A DNA stretch of 64,000 bases from DATCYX01 sp963714425 (GCA_963714425.1 CAVQOI010000003.1:1-64000), one strand, 5' to 3'; shown: positions 33,419-42,475, numbered from the stretch's first letter. Program-made: numbers and translations. The notes: generated from the sequence alone by a model not told the origin.

Positions 33419-34888
33419 ATGACCTCTATTCCAAAATCAACCCAGATCCTCGTCATCGGCGGTGGACCTGGAGGATCTACGGCCGCCACATTGCTTGCCC
33501 GCCAGGGGCTCAATGTTGTCGTGCTTGAGCAAGCCCGTTTTCCGCGTTACCACATTGGTGAATCATTATTGCCCTCCGTACTTCCGGTGCTCGACCTGTT
33601 GGGGGCGCGCGAAAAATTCGAAGCCCACGGGTTCGTACGCAAACAGGGCGCCTTCCTGGAGTGGGGGCGCGAGCGCTGGCCTCTCAACTTCGGCGAGCTG
33701 AGCGGCAGCTCCACGTATGCTTTCCAGGTCGTACGCTCCGAATTTGACCAGCTGCTTCTAGACCATTCCCGCAGCCAGGGCGCCCAGGCATTTGAAGGCG
33801 TCGAAGTGCGCAGCATCACGTTCGACGGTCCCCGTCCGGTGTCCGCAAACTGGCGCAGGGTAGGCGAGAATGGTCATGCGCCGGAAGAGGGTGAGATCGC
33901 CTTCGAGCACCTGATCGATGCCTCCGGGCGCAACAGCTTGATGGCAACCCGCTACCTGCGCAACCGTAACTATCACAAGATCTTTCAAAACGTCGCCCTT
34001 TGGGCTTACTGGGAGGGCGCAGACCGGCTAGCAACGGGTAGAGAGGGAGATATTGCCGTCAGCTCGATCGCCGATGGCTGGCTTTGGGCTATCCCGCTGC
34101 ATGACGGCACGATGAGCGTGGGCGTGGTGATGCACAAGGATACATTAACCGAGAGGCGGGCCGAGGGGCTGGAAGCGATCTACCAGCAGGCGATCGACAA
34201 CTCTCCCCTGGTGAAAAAGATCTTGCGCTCGGCGGAGTGTGTCTCCTCCATCCACACAGAGACCGATTACTCTTATGCATCGGAAAAATTCTGTGGACCG
34301 GGATACTTCCTGGTGGGGGATGCTGCCTGTTTCCTGGATCCGCTGCTCTCCAGCGGTGTACATTTGGCGACCTTCAGCGCCATGCTGGCAGCTGCCAGCC
34401 TCTCCAGCCTGTATCACGGGGAGGTGGGCGAGCAAGAGATGGGCGCTTTCTACGAAACCAGCTATCGTCAGGCCTACCTGCGCTTCCTGGTTTTCCTCTC
34501 GGCTTTCTACGACGTGGGTCGTCCAAAAGAGTCCTATTTCTGGGAGGCGCAGCGTGTCACCCAGGAGGAGGTGAGCGCCAGCGAGTTAAAGCGCGCCTTC
34601 CTCAAGCTGGTGACGGGTCTTAAGGATATGAGCGACGCTTCCACCTCCGAGGCGCGCCATTACGTCCTGAATGAGATGACCCGTAGGGTGGATGAGAACC
34701 TGAAATTCCGCAAGGACAAGATGGCCCTGGCATCCCTGGAGGGCGAGCAAGAGGCGGCGGCGCGAGCCAATGCGCGCTTCTTCACTTCGGTGGAAGGGAT
34801 GTTCTCGTTGGACCAAGAGGATGCTGTCGAAGGGCTGTATGTCGTCACGGAGCCGCGGCTCAGACTGGAGCGCGTTCCACGGGGATAA
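33419..34888 (+). CDS. FAD-dependent halogenase-like monooxygenase
   Basis: The 489-residue product begins with the dinucleotide-binding ILVIGGGPGGSTAATLLARQ, followed by FPRYHIGESLLPSVLPVLDL, VRKQGAFLEWG and DGWLWAIPLHDGTMSVGVV; GDAACFLDPLLSSGVHLA closes the FAD site. WLWAIP fits the WxWxIP motif, and GESLLPS with a following Lys in RKQGA fits the phenol/pyrrole-type (CndH-like) flavin halogenases. Such enzymes need a flavin reductase, not seen here. Related FAD hydroxylases share most motifs, so halogenation is plausible but unproven. AGGAG lies before the ATG. Confidence 0.75.
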   Translation: MTSIPKSTQILVIGGGPGGSTAATLLARQGLNVVVLEQARFPRYHIGESLLPSVLPVLDLLGAREKFEAHGFVRKQGAFLEWGRERWPLNFGELSGSSTYAFQVVRSEFDQLLLDHSRSQGAQAFEGVEVRSITFDGPRPVSANWRRVGENGHAPEEGEIAFEHLIDASGRNSLMATRYLRNRNYHKIFQNVALWAYWEGADRLATGREGDIAVSSIADGWLWAIPLHDGTMSVGVVMHKDTLTERRAEGLEAIYQQAIDNSPLVKKILRSAECVSSIHTETDYSYASEKFCGPGYFLVGDAACFLDPLLSSGVHLATFSAMLAAASLSSLYHGEVGEQEMGAFYETSYRQAYLRFLVFLSAFYDVGRPKESYFWEAQRVTQEEVSASELKRAFLKLVTGLKDMSDASTSEARHYVLNEMTRRVDENLKFRKDKMALASLEGEQEAAARANARFFTSVEGMFSLDQEDAVEGLYVVTEPRLRLERVPRG

Positions 34889-35018
34889 CGCCTCATCGTG
34901 AGGGGAAATCGAAGTCCACTCTTTCCCGGCACGCGCTGGGATTTGTTGTCCTATTGCAGCCGAGTGCTGAATTGAGTATACTTGCTTCTGAGCCCGGAAG
35001 GCGGGCTCAGGCAAGCCA

Positions 35019-36167
35019 ATGAAGAAGATCCTAACATCCCAACGGCTGGCAGATGCGCTCGTTTTAAGTCTGGGCATCGCTCTGGCGATCGCTGTTCGCC
35101 TGAGCTTGCGCCTGTTCCTATCCCAGGATTACCTGGGCGAACTCGGTGGGTGGTACGATACGCTGCGCAATCAAGGCTTTGCTGCCATCGGTACGGATTT
35201 CTCCAATTACACCCCTGCCTACCTCTATCTGCTCTACCTGGTCTCGATCCTTGCTCCTACGGTCTATTCTTTCACCGCGGTCAAGATCCCACCCATGCTG
35301 TTCGATTTTATTACAGCCTGGTTTGTCTACCGCATAGTCGCTGTTCGCTTTAAGAACAGCCCCCTCCCCGTATTCGCCTTCTTCGCCGTGTTGTTCGCAC
35401 CGACGATCATCTTGAACAGCTCTATGTGGGGGCAGTTCGAAAGCATTTACACCGCCATGCTCGTCGCCTGTATCTACTTCATCACTCAGCGGCGAGACAC
35501 CGCAGCTTCCCTGGCGTTCGGCGTGGCAATCTCTATCAAGCTACAGGCGATCTTCCTGCTCCCCTTTCTCCTGGCGTTGGTTGTCAAGGGTCGTCTCTCC
35601 TGGAAAAGCCTGATCTGGATTCCGCTGGTGTTCCTGGTGAGCCTGGTCCCCGCCTGGATTGCCGGACGCCCCCTGGGAGAGCTTGCCACGATTTACCTCT
35701 TGCAAACCCAGCGCGATGCCAGCTTGACGATCAACGCCCCCAGCGTGTACGCCTGGCTGCCGGAAAAAGCATACGACTTGTTCTTGCCCGCTGGAATCAT
35801 TTGGGCTGCTTGCCTGGTTTTCGGGTATATCTTCGTGATTTGGAAAAGCCGGGCGTCACTGCATGATGGCCTGCTCATCAAGCTAGGATTACTCTCGCTG
35901 ATACTGGTTCCCTTTGTCCTCCCAAAAATGCACGAGCGCTATTTCTACCCGATGGATGTGCTCTCAATCGCGTACGCTTTTTTCTACCCCAGGCATTATT
36001 ACGTGCCCATCGCCTTTAACCTGATCTCTTTTTTCACTTACCTGCCCTTCCTCTATATGTGGCGCGCCTTTACCATGCCCTATCTGGCGCTGGGCATGCT
36101 TGTCCTGCTGGTGTTGATTGCCCGCAGCGCGGTCTTGGAGCTGTATGCTCAGGGTGAGGGTGCTTGA
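35019..36167 (+). CDS. GT87-like membrane glycosyltransferase
   Basis: The 382-residue protein has about ten hydrophobic helices. Near the N-terminus is an acidic loop YLGELGGWYDTLRNQG, then FSNYTPAYLYLLYL, NSSMWGQFESIYTAMLVACI (a catalytic-type loop) and, towards the C-terminus, LPKMHERYFYPMDVLSIAY. MHERYF(Y/L)P and WGQ(F)ES/D are typical of polyprenyl-phosphate-sugar-using integral membrane glycosyltransferases (GT87/GT39-like). The acceptor is unknown. It acts in the cell membrane, with the catalytic loops outside. Confidence 0.8.
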   Translation: MKKILTSQRLADALVLSLGIALAIAVRLSLRLFLSQDYLGELGGWYDTLRNQGFAAIGTDFSNYTPAYLYLLYLVSILAPTVYSFTAVKIPPMLFDFITAWFVYRIVAVRFKNSPLPVFAFFAVLFAPTIILNSSMWGQFESIYTAMLVACIYFITQRRDTAASLAFGVAISIKLQAIFLLPFLLALVVKGRLSWKSLIWIPLVFLVSLVPAWIAGRPLGELATIYLLQTQRDASLTINAPSVYAWLPEKAYDLFLPAGIIWAACLVFGYIFVIWKSRASLHDGLLIKLGLLSLILVPFVLPKMHERYFYPMDVLSIAYAFFYPRHYYVPIAFNLISFFTYLPFLYMWRAFTMPYLALGMLVLLVLIARSAVLELYAQGEGA

Positions 36168-36189
36168 CAGAAAATGGGGAGGTATTTCT

Positions 36190-36603
36190 CTGGCTGGTCG
36201 TTCTCTTATCGGTAAGCTGAAGCTCAAGCCCGGACAGAGGGCCGCCCTCGTGAACCAACCACAGGGCTATCTGGAATCGCTCGGGCAATTGCCGGAAGGG
36301 GTGCAGCTCTCTCAGCAGTTGCAGGGGGTATTCGATTGGGTGCAGGTCTTCATCCGCACGAGGGTGGAGCTGGATGAAATCGCCCCTCGGTTGGTTGCCG
36401 CTCTCAAGCCAGAGAGCCTCTTGTGGATCTCCTTTCCCAAAGGCACATCCAAGATCCAAACCGACCTGACCCGCGACCAGGGCTGGGAGAGCCTGGAGGG
36501 GGCTGGCTTGAAGTGGACCAACCTGGTCTCGATAGACGGCACCTGGTCGGCCTTCTCCCTGCGCCCTTACAAGCCCGGCGAAAAGCGCCAATCCTTCCGC
36601 TAG
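36190..36603 (+). CDS. DUF3052-family protein, probable CTG start
   Basis: The product (about 137 residues) has LKPGQRAALVNQPQGYLESL, then ELDEIAPRLVAALKPESLLW, ISFPKGTSKIQTDLTRDQGW and KWTNLVSIDGTWSAFSLRP. This is the DUF3052 pattern (function unknown; DNA-binding-like small proteins in actinobacteria and others). The frame is open from 36118, overlapping the glycosyltransferase, but GGGGAGG lies 7 bases before a CTG at 36190 that would give MAGRSLIGKLKLKPGQR, a normal family N-terminus. Confidence 0.75.
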   Translation: MAGRSLIGKLKLKPGQRAALVNQPQGYLESLGQLPEGVQLSQQLQGVFDWVQVFIRTRVELDEIAPRLVAALKPESLLWISFPKGTSKIQTDLTRDQGWESLEGAGLKWTNLVSIDGTWSAFSLRPYKPGEKRQSFR

Positions 36604-36676
36604 TTTGCGGTTCCCTTTCTCTTCTGATAACCAATCACGATGTTGCTCCACGCAATAATGTGTTATATATCCACGC

Positions 36677-37621
36677 GTGAGAATTCGCGCCCTCGCTATT
36701 TCGTTTCTGCTGCTCTGGATCGCGCCCCTCTCAGCAACGGTCGCTGCAACTCGGAGTCAAGCAACCCCACACACAGCATTGGTTTTTGCGGTCACCGCCG
36801 ATATGCGCCAGTTTGCCGGGCCGGGAACTTACGATAGCTCCCAGTATTTCCGAGGAGCTGTAGAAGCCATCGCCGCCCACGGTCCCGGCGCCTTCATGGT
36901 CAGCCCAGGCGATATTGACCCGCCAGCAAGCGTGCTGTGGACCATCACACAGACCCTGGGGAGCAGCTACACCTGGTATCCGGTGGCGGGCAACCACGAG
37001 ACCGAGACCCCAGCCGATATGGACTGGCTGCGCCAGTACGATTATGGCCTGGTCAACCCGGGTCCGAGCGGGTGCCCGGAGACTACCTATTCCTACGACT
37101 TCGGGAATGCGCACTTTGTCATGTTAAACGAGTATTGTGATACAGCTGGCGATACAGTTACAGATGGCGACATCCCGGATCACCTGTATAACTGGCTGGT
37201 TGCTGACCTGCAAGCCACGTCACAAATGCACGTTTTCGTATTCGGTCACGAGCCGGCTTTCCCCCAACCAGATGCAGACAATGGGCGGTTGCGCCACGAA
37301 ACCGACAGCCTGAACGCCCATCCCATCAATCGCGATCGATTTTGGAATTTACTCACGGATCAGGGCGTGGTTGCTTATATCTGCGGGCACACGCACAATT
37401 ACAGCCTGGCGCACATCGATGGCGTCTGGCAGCTGGATGTAGGCCATTCCAGAGGCCTCGGCGATACAGGAGCGCGCAGCACCTTTGTTTTGATCAATAT
37501 CGATGGGAGGCGGGTCGCTTACCAGACCTACCGCGACGATGCCAGCGGTGGGGTCTATACCTTGACCCATGTCGGCAACCTGGCTAGAGAGCCAATCTAC
37601 CTGCCGGTGGTTGCCGATTGA
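36677..37621 (+). CDS. Secreted calcineurin-like metallophosphatase
   Basis: The 314-residue product has a signal peptide (RIRALAISFLLLWIAPLSAT, then VAA) and the metallophosphoesterase motifs: a leading VFAVTADMRQ, VSPGDIDPP, VAGNHETE, FGHEPAF and CGHTHNY. The order DxR/H-GDxD-GNHE-H-GHxH is that of purple-acid-phosphatase-like and 3',5'-cAMP-type enzymes. The start is a GTG at 36677. It converges with the beta-lactamase-like gene, 10 bases away. Confidence 0.85.
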   Translation: MRIRALAISFLLLWIAPLSATVAATRSQATPHTALVFAVTADMRQFAGPGTYDSSQYFRGAVEAIAAHGPGAFMVSPGDIDPPASVLWTITQTLGSSYTWYPVAGNHETETPADMDWLRQYDYGLVNPGPSGCPETTYSYDFGNAHFVMLNEYCDTAGDTVTDGDIPDHLYNWLVADLQATSQMHVFVFGHEPAFPQPDADNGRLRHETDSLNAHPINRDRFWNLLTDQGVVAYICGHTHNYSLAHIDGVWQLDVGHSRGLGDTGARSTFVLINIDGRRVAYQTYRDDASGGVYTLTHVGNLAREPIYLPVVAD

Positions 37622-37631
37622 CTGCTTCCAA

Positions 37632-38801
37632 TCAGCGGGCGGTTGAAGCCAGGATCCTGAGCAATTTGGGAACGAATCTGAACGGTACAGCCCCAGCAGT
37701 TGCTTGGTCTACGCTCCCGCACAGATACACATCCAGCTCCGGGCAGAAGAACAACCAAGTACCAGTCGATCCGGTGTGACCGATCACGGCTGGAATCGAA
37801 TATGGGAGCGTGAACGCCCGTGGCAGGCGGAAGCGCATCAACCCCAACCCATATTCAATTGGCCAGCCTGGGGAGCGCAGCGCAGCTGCATCCAGTGGAA
37901 ACCCGAAGCGGTTCCAGCGCTGCTGCATCAAGCTGAGTGTTGTTGGGTAATCGAAAACCTCGGCCCGGGTGAGCGCACGCAAGAACGCCAGCAGGTCAGC
38001 GGCTGTGCTGTATAGATCACCAAACGATTGCATCGCCATGGGCAGGACGAGTGGTTGGCTTTCGACCCAGACGGTCGCCGGCTCGGACGTGGCCTCCAGC
38101 GGGGCTTGCCCTGGATGAAAAGTATGGCGCAGGTTCAACGGTCGGAATAACTGTTCGTCGAATACCTGGTGCAGCGGTTTTTCGTGAAGCGTTTCGATGA
38201 TGGCAATTAACAACTGGAAGTTGGTATCCGAATAACGCGTCTTATTGCCTTTCGCCTCGAGAGGTTGCGGTGGGAAATGGGGACTGAGCTGGTCGCGGAT
38301 GATTTGAGTCACGTCCTCAATGCGCAATGCCCTGTCACCCCCACGAAAGAGTTGTTCAATCAAGCTCTCCCCACCCTTTGGGCGATCTTCAAGCCAATCC
38401 GCAAGTCCCGAGGTATGGCTTAGCAGGTGCTGGATGGTGATGGCGTTTGTGTAGTCGACTCCACCCATCCGGTGAATCCCGGAGATCAGTGACTGCGGGA
38501 GATACCTCGAAATCGGTTTGTCAAGATGGAGCAAGCCGCGCTCGTGCAGTTTCAGGATAACGACAGCGATGTACAGCTTTGTCACACTGGCGATAAAGAA
38601 GGGGGTGTCTTCGTGCATTAGCGTGCCATCCGGGTTCGCCTCGCCCGCCGCGCCTATCCAGCGGAGCGACCTGTCGCCGCTCTCGACGGCAACAATCGCG
38701 TGCTTTACATGCTTTTGCGACAGGAGACTGTCTAGTTGAGCCTGTAACTGCTCGATTACAGCGCCCTTCCCAGCCGGCTTCTTCGCATCTTTTACTGGCA
38801 T
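37632..38801 (-). CDS. Serine beta-lactamase-like hydrolase (class C/esterase type)
   Basis: The 389-residue product has the SxxK motif SVTK in FFIASVTKLYIAVVIL, YSDTN as the second (Tyr) motif, HTSGL in the following helix and HTGSTG as the third motif. This set fits the PF00144 group of D-alanyl-D-alanine carboxypeptidases and esterases. No signal peptide is visible, so it is probably cytoplasmic. AGGAGG precedes the ATG. The substrate cannot be inferred. Confidence 0.87.
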   Translation of the reverse strand: MPVKDAKKPAGKGAVIEQLQAQLDSLLSQKHVKHAIVAVESGDRSLRWIGAAGEANPDGTLMHEDTPFFIASVTKLYIAVVILKLHERGLLHLDKPISRYLPQSLISGIHRMGGVDYTNAITIQHLLSHTSGLADWLEDRPKGGESLIEQLFRGGDRALRIEDVTQIIRDQLSPHFPPQPLEAKGNKTRYSDTNFQLLIAIIETLHEKPLHQVFDEQLFRPLNLRHTFHPGQAPLEATSEPATVWVESQPLVLPMAMQSFGDLYSTAADLLAFLRALTRAEVFDYPTTLSLMQQRWNRFGFPLDAAALRSPGWPIEYGLGLMRFRLPRAFTLPYSIPAVIGHTGSTGTWLFFCPELDVYLCGSVDQATAGAVPFRFVPKLLRILASTAR

Positions 38802-39072
38802 GTGTGCCTCCTGTAGTGAGAGGTGTTTCTATCGCCTGCTTGGGCATATCCAATACTATAGCCCAATCTTGATTGTTCCCAAAACCCTGAACCGATGCTC
38901 ACAACGGTACGCTTATTTTACAATAGGAATTCGACCTTGATCATGAGGATGTAGATTTCCTTACTTTTCTCTATACAAAATCTACCTAAACCTACATTGA
39001 AATCCCTGGCAAATTCTGATACATTCGAGCATAATTGCTAAACACCCAATTCTGCCTGCCCTGGGATCGTTC

Positions 39073-40374
39073 ATGTTAATTAAGCGTCTACAGCTGGGCC
39101 TCATCCACGTCGCAGTCGCGATGACCCTGGTCCCAATCAACAGCACCCTCAACCGGGTGATGATCAAGGAGCTGGCGATCTCGGCTACGCTGGTAGCTGC
39201 GCTTGCCTCGCTTCCTTATTTGTTCTCACCCATCCAGGTTGCCATCGGTTCTTTCTCTGACCGCCACCCCTTATTCGGCTTGCGACGCAGCCCCTACATC
39301 GTTTTGGGGCTTCTGCTGTGTGTTCTGGGAGTTGTGTTAGCGCCTCTGGCTGCGTTCCAGCTGGCGGAAAATTTCTGGGCGGGATTGGGCATGGGGCTGC
39401 TGACTTTCGGCGCATGGGGCATGGGTTTCAATTTCACCACGGTCTCTTATCTATCTCTGGCTACCGAGCTGTCGGGAGTGGATGGGCGCGGCAAGACCAT
39501 CGCAGTGATGTGGTTCATGATGATTGCCAGCATTATCGCCACTTCGATCGCCCTGAGCCAGATGATCGATCCGTACACGCCGCAGGCATTGGAGCAGGCG
39601 TTCTGGATCGTGGGTCTGGCCGCCCTCTTCCTGGGACTTCTCGGTTTGCTGGGATTGGAGCGGCGGGACGAACGCCCGGCGGACGCCTCCGAAGGATATT
39701 CCTGGAGCGTGCTGCTCAGAGGCATTCTGGAGAACCGGCAGGTAGCGCTATTCTTCTGGTATCTCACCATCCTTCTGGCGGCAATTCTGGGTCAAGATAT
39801 CCTGCTGGAGCCATTTGGTGGCGAAGCTTTTGGGCTCTCGGTACAGGAGACGACGCGCATTACTTCGCTGTGGGGTGGCTGTGTGCTGGTGGCGTTGCTC
39901 CTGGCGGGAGTGATGGAAACGCGCATGGGCAAACGCAGCGTAGCGCGTTGGGGCGCCTGGTGTGCGCTGCTGGGATTCCTCTTGATTGTGGCAAGTGGTA
40001 TCACGTTGTCGCTAAGTGTTTTCTACCTGGGCGTGGTTTTCCTTGGCGTGGGCACCGGGCTGTCCACCGTAGCCAATCTATCCCTCATGCTGGATATGAC
40101 CACCGCCGAGAATGTAGGCTTGTTTATGGGCGCCTGGGGCATGGCGAACGCCGCATCACGCATGGCAGGCACCGTCCTGGGAGGTGCAGTGCGGGATGTG
40201 ATTACCCATCTCTCTGGGTTACCGCTTGTGGGATATGTCACCGTGTTCGCCATTGAGGCCGCCCTGCTGGGCGGATCGCTGCTGTTGCTGCGTCGCATCG
40301 ACGTGAGCGCTTTCCAGCGTAAGGCAGAGGCGGTTTCGCTGGCAGAGCGCGCAGCCATGGCCGGAGATGCGTGA
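39073..40374 (+). CDS. PucC/BCD-family major facilitator transporter
   Basis: The 433-residue, 12-helix protein begins MLIKRLQLGLIHVAVAMTLV, PINSTLNRVMIKELAISATL, then ASLPYLFSPIQVAIGSFSDR and LFGLRRSPYIVLGLLLC. These blocks are typical of the PucC (bacteriochlorophyll delivery, BCD) family linked to light-harvesting complexes in phototrophs. No photosynthesis gene is in the window, so the local role may differ. Its stop overlaps the start of the next gene, an HTH regulator, by 8 bases. The 270 bases upstream (38802-39072) are AT-rich, hold the promoter region, and contain no gene that I can see. Confidence 0.85.
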   Translation: MLIKRLQLGLIHVAVAMTLVPINSTLNRVMIKELAISATLVAALASLPYLFSPIQVAIGSFSDRHPLFGLRRSPYIVLGLLLCVLGVVLAPLAAFQLAENFWAGLGMGLLTFGAWGMGFNFTTVSYLSLATELSGVDGRGKTIAVMWFMMIASIIATSIALSQMIDPYTPQALEQAFWIVGLAALFLGLLGLLGLERRDERPADASEGYSWSVLLRGILENRQVALFFWYLTILLAAILGQDILLEPFGGEAFGLSVQETTRITSLWGGCVLVALLLAGVMETRMGKRSVARWGAWCALLGFLLIVASGITLSLSVFYLGVVFLGVGTGLSTVANLSLMLDMTTAENVGLFMGAWGMANAASRMAGTVLGGAVRDVITHLSGLPLVGYVTVFAIEAALLGGSLLLLRRIDVSAFQRKAEAVSLAERAAMAGDA

Positions 40375-41002
40375 ACGAATGAAACAGTGGCTGAGTCTCA
40401 GTGATGTTGCCGAGCTGCTTGGCATTCACCCCAGCACGGTGCGGGTGTGGTCGGATAAGGGCACCTTACCGGTGCACCGCACACAGGGCGGTCACCGCCG
40501 CTACCTGCGCAGCGAGTTGGAGCTGTGGGTGCAATCGCAACGCAGCGACGGTGCCAGCGAGGCGCACCTGGTGGTGCAGAACGCCCTGAAGAATACGCGC
40601 TTCCAGATCAGCGAAGGGCGATTGCAAGCGGAGGCCTGGTACCAAAAGCTGGATGAAGAAGCCCGCGCTCAGTATCGCCGGAGCGGGCGCCAGCTGCTCG
40701 AAGGGTTGTTCAACTTCATGGCTTCACACGGCAAAGAGGCTGCAGCTGAGGGAAGATCGCTGGGGTATGAGTACGCCTCACGCGGGCGGCGCTACGGGCT
40801 GAGCACTGCCGAGGCCATGCACGCTTTCCTGTTCTTCCGCAACTTGCTGATGGATTCAATGCTCACCGTTTACGAGGCTGCTGCTGTGCAGTCGCCAGCT
40901 GCCTGGAGCGATATGTTCCGTAAGATAAACCAGTTCACCGACCAGATCCTTGTGACGCTCCTGGAGACTTACGAAGCTTACGAGCGAGGCAACCACCGGT
41001 AA
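40367..41002 (+). CDS. MerR/excisionase-type HTH protein with RsbRD-like C-terminal domain
   Basis: The 211-residue product has an N-terminal WLSLSDVAELLGIHPSTVRV, WSDKGTLPVHRTQGGHRRYL (MerR-like helix-turn-helix and wing) and a C-terminal helical domain with GRQLLEGLFNFMASHGKEAA, LGYEYASRGRRYGLSTAEAM and AFLFFRNLLMDSML. The latter resembles RsbRD/PAC-type globin-like helical sensor domains found in Chloroflexota. It overlaps the PucC-like gene and is followed with a one-base overlap (TAATG) by a 48-residue membrane peptide, so the three form one unit. Confidence 0.8.
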   Translation: MRERMKQWLSLSDVAELLGIHPSTVRVWSDKGTLPVHRTQGGHRRYLRSELELWVQSQRSDGASEAHLVVQNALKNTRFQISEGRLQAEAWYQKLDEEARAQYRRSGRQLLEGLFNFMASHGKEAAAEGRSLGYEYASRGRRYGLSTAEAMHAFLFFRNLLMDSMLTVYEAAAVQSPAAWSDMFRKINQFTDQILVTLLETYEAYERGNHR

Positions 41003-41148
41003 TGGCTGGCAAGCGCCCCAGCAAGCGTTTCCTCCCCACTGCCTGGATGGAGCGCCTGGTGCCGATCATGCTGGTGTTCTTGCTGCTGGCATTATTGGCG
41101 ACGATCCTGGTGGTCGTCTTTTCGGTGTTGGGTTGGATACCTGTTTAA
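41002..41148 (+). CDS. 48-residue single-pass membrane protein
   Basis: The ATG overlaps the preceding stop (TAATG). The product is basic at the N-terminus (MAGKRPSKRFLPTAWMERL) and has one hydrophobic helix (VPIMLVFLLLALLATILVVV). Translational coupling and composition support a real gene. It could modulate the transporter or regulator encoded with it; that is inference. Confidence 0.6.
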   Translation: MAGKRPSKRFLPTAWMERLVPIMLVFLLLALLATILVVVFSVLGWIPV

Positions 41149-41172
41149 TGCCCCCACTCCTTAGACAATTTT

Positions 41173-41240
41173 CCCCCTTCCCTTTAGGGAAGTGGGGATC
41201 TAAGCCTGCCAAAGGCAGGAAGGGCGGATGGATGAGCGTA
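41173..41240 (+). repeat. Dispersed C-rich hairpin repeat
   Basis: CCCCCTTCCC, TTTA, GGGAAGTGGGG, then a short AAGCCTGCC / GGCAGG hairpin and a GGATGGATGAG end. It is a relative of 9277-9346 and 52988-53050. Confidence 0.5.
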
Positions 41241-41317
41241 AATATACTGAATAACTTTCCCCGAACCTCGTTGCGAAGCTAGGAGTCTGGCAAAAGCTCA
41301 GCTAAAAGGAGTCATCC

Positions 41318-42043
41318 ATGCACTACATCCCTCTCTTTTCCACCCTGGTCACTTTTATTTTTGTTGTTGCGGTGTTGAACCGCTACCGCTACAAGCATGG
41401 GCAGCATCTGTTGTTGTGGGGCATCGGACTGGTCTTCTACGGCTTTGGCACGCTCTCGGAGGTGATCCTGGGCTTCACCTTTAGCGCATGGGTGCTGAAG
41501 CTGTGGTATTTGAGCGGCGCCATGCTCACCGCCGCCTGGCTCGGGCAGGGGACCATCTTCCTGCTGGTGCGCCGCAGAGGGGTGGCGATGGGGTCGGCGA
41601 TTGGGCTGGCTCTGATCTCGCTGGTCTCCTTGGTCTTGATTGTGGCGGCGCCTCTGACTACTGCCGCGGCGGCTTACGACGTCAGCCAGCCCATATCCAT
41701 CCAATACAAGGACGTTCTCACACGTGGCGGGGGGATCATCTTCCTGACTATCCTCCTGAACCTCTACGGCACTCTCGGTCTGGTGGGCGGGGCGCTGTAC
41801 TCAGCCTACCTGTTCTGGCGCAAGCGCGTCCTGGCAGACCGCATGCTGGGCAATATCCTCATCGCCGCCGGGGCGCTGATGCCCGCCATGGCTGGCTCGT
41901 TCCTGCAGGCTGGTTTAGCCGACTGGCTGTACGCCAGCGAGCTGCTGGGGGTGATCCTGATGTACCTGGGCTTCTTGCGCGCCACCGCCGTCGCCGCTCG
42001 TCGGGCAGGAGGCTGCGGCGGTCGCCAGGTAGGAATTTTGTAA
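41318..42043 (+). CDS. Seven-helix membrane protein, unknown function
   Basis: The 241-residue product has about seven hydrophobic segments (MHYIPLFSTLVTFIFVVAVL, GQHLLLWGIGLVFYGFGTLS, AWVLKLWYLSGAMLTAAWLG, and others), with GQGTIFLLV and LGVILMYLGFLRATAV near the end. AAGGAG precedes the ATG. I do not recognise a named family. The last about 100 bases of the gene are duplicated at 43743-43842. Confidence 0.7.
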   Translation: MHYIPLFSTLVTFIFVVAVLNRYRYKHGQHLLLWGIGLVFYGFGTLSEVILGFTFSAWVLKLWYLSGAMLTAAWLGQGTIFLLVRRRGVAMGSAIGLALISLVSLVLIVAAPLTTAAAAYDVSQPISIQYKDVLTRGGGIIFLTILLNLYGTLGLVGGALYSAYLFWRKRVLADRMLGNILIAAGALMPAMAGSFLQAGLADWLYASELLGVILMYLGFLRATAVAARRAGGCGGRQVGIL

Positions 42044-42276
42044 CGCGAAGGCACAGAAGAGCGAATACCGCCAAATGTTATTTAGAAGCCATTCGCGGCA
42101 TTCGCGTTGAAAGAAGTTTTTTTCTCAGGAAATTCAGAATCGGGGTTAGTTAGCTCTCACCAATTTCCCGGCAGAGATGACAATTGGCACTTGAACCGAG
42201 GGGTTGGTTTTGCTATGATGTATGGAGCATTCCATGCTGGTTGGGTAGAGCACCGCCTCCAAACCACGAAGCCCCG

Positions 42277-42307
42277 GTAGGTTGGGTTGAGCTCCGCTTT
42301 ACCCAAC
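42277..42307 (+). repeat. REP-type hairpin with GTAG head, left of the deleted RAYT copy
   Basis: GTAG, stem GTTGGGT, loop about TGAGCTCCGCTTT, complement ACCCAAC. Same position relative to RAYT sequence as the REP at 43004-43026. A second, decayed copy may precede it at 42238-42268. The rest of 42044-42276 holds an ATTCGCGGCATTCGCG run and no gene. Confidence 0.6.
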
Positions 42308-42330
42308 GATTGAGCGAAGCACATATATTC

Positions 42331-42475
42331 CAATCCTGTGCATCACGGATTGGTACAGCGGGTGGTTGAATGGCCATGGTCGAGTTTTCACAAGTACATC
42401 AAAAAGGGGTATTATGAGAATGGATGGGGAGAGGCGCTTGGGGAGGATGTGAGCAGGATGGGCTGCGGGGAGTGA
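42331..42475 (+). pseudogene. Truncated copy of the RAYT transposase (C-terminal part only)
   Basis: The sequence matches the last about 145 bases of the RAYT gene at 43058-43610 with few differences, encoding PVHHGLVQRVVEWPWSSFHK and GYYENGWGEALGEDVSRMGC. The N-terminal two thirds, including the His-x-His motif and catalytic Tyr, are missing. It is bracketed by REP hairpins at 42277-42307 and 42481-42505. Confidence 0.8.

Noticed and set aside
31068..34888. A complete halogenated natural-product gene cluster around the methyltransferase and halogenase-like genes
   Set aside because: No polyketide, peptide or terpene synthase, carrier protein or flavin reductase is present; the two genes are separated by a DUF2807 lipoprotein and intergenic repeats.
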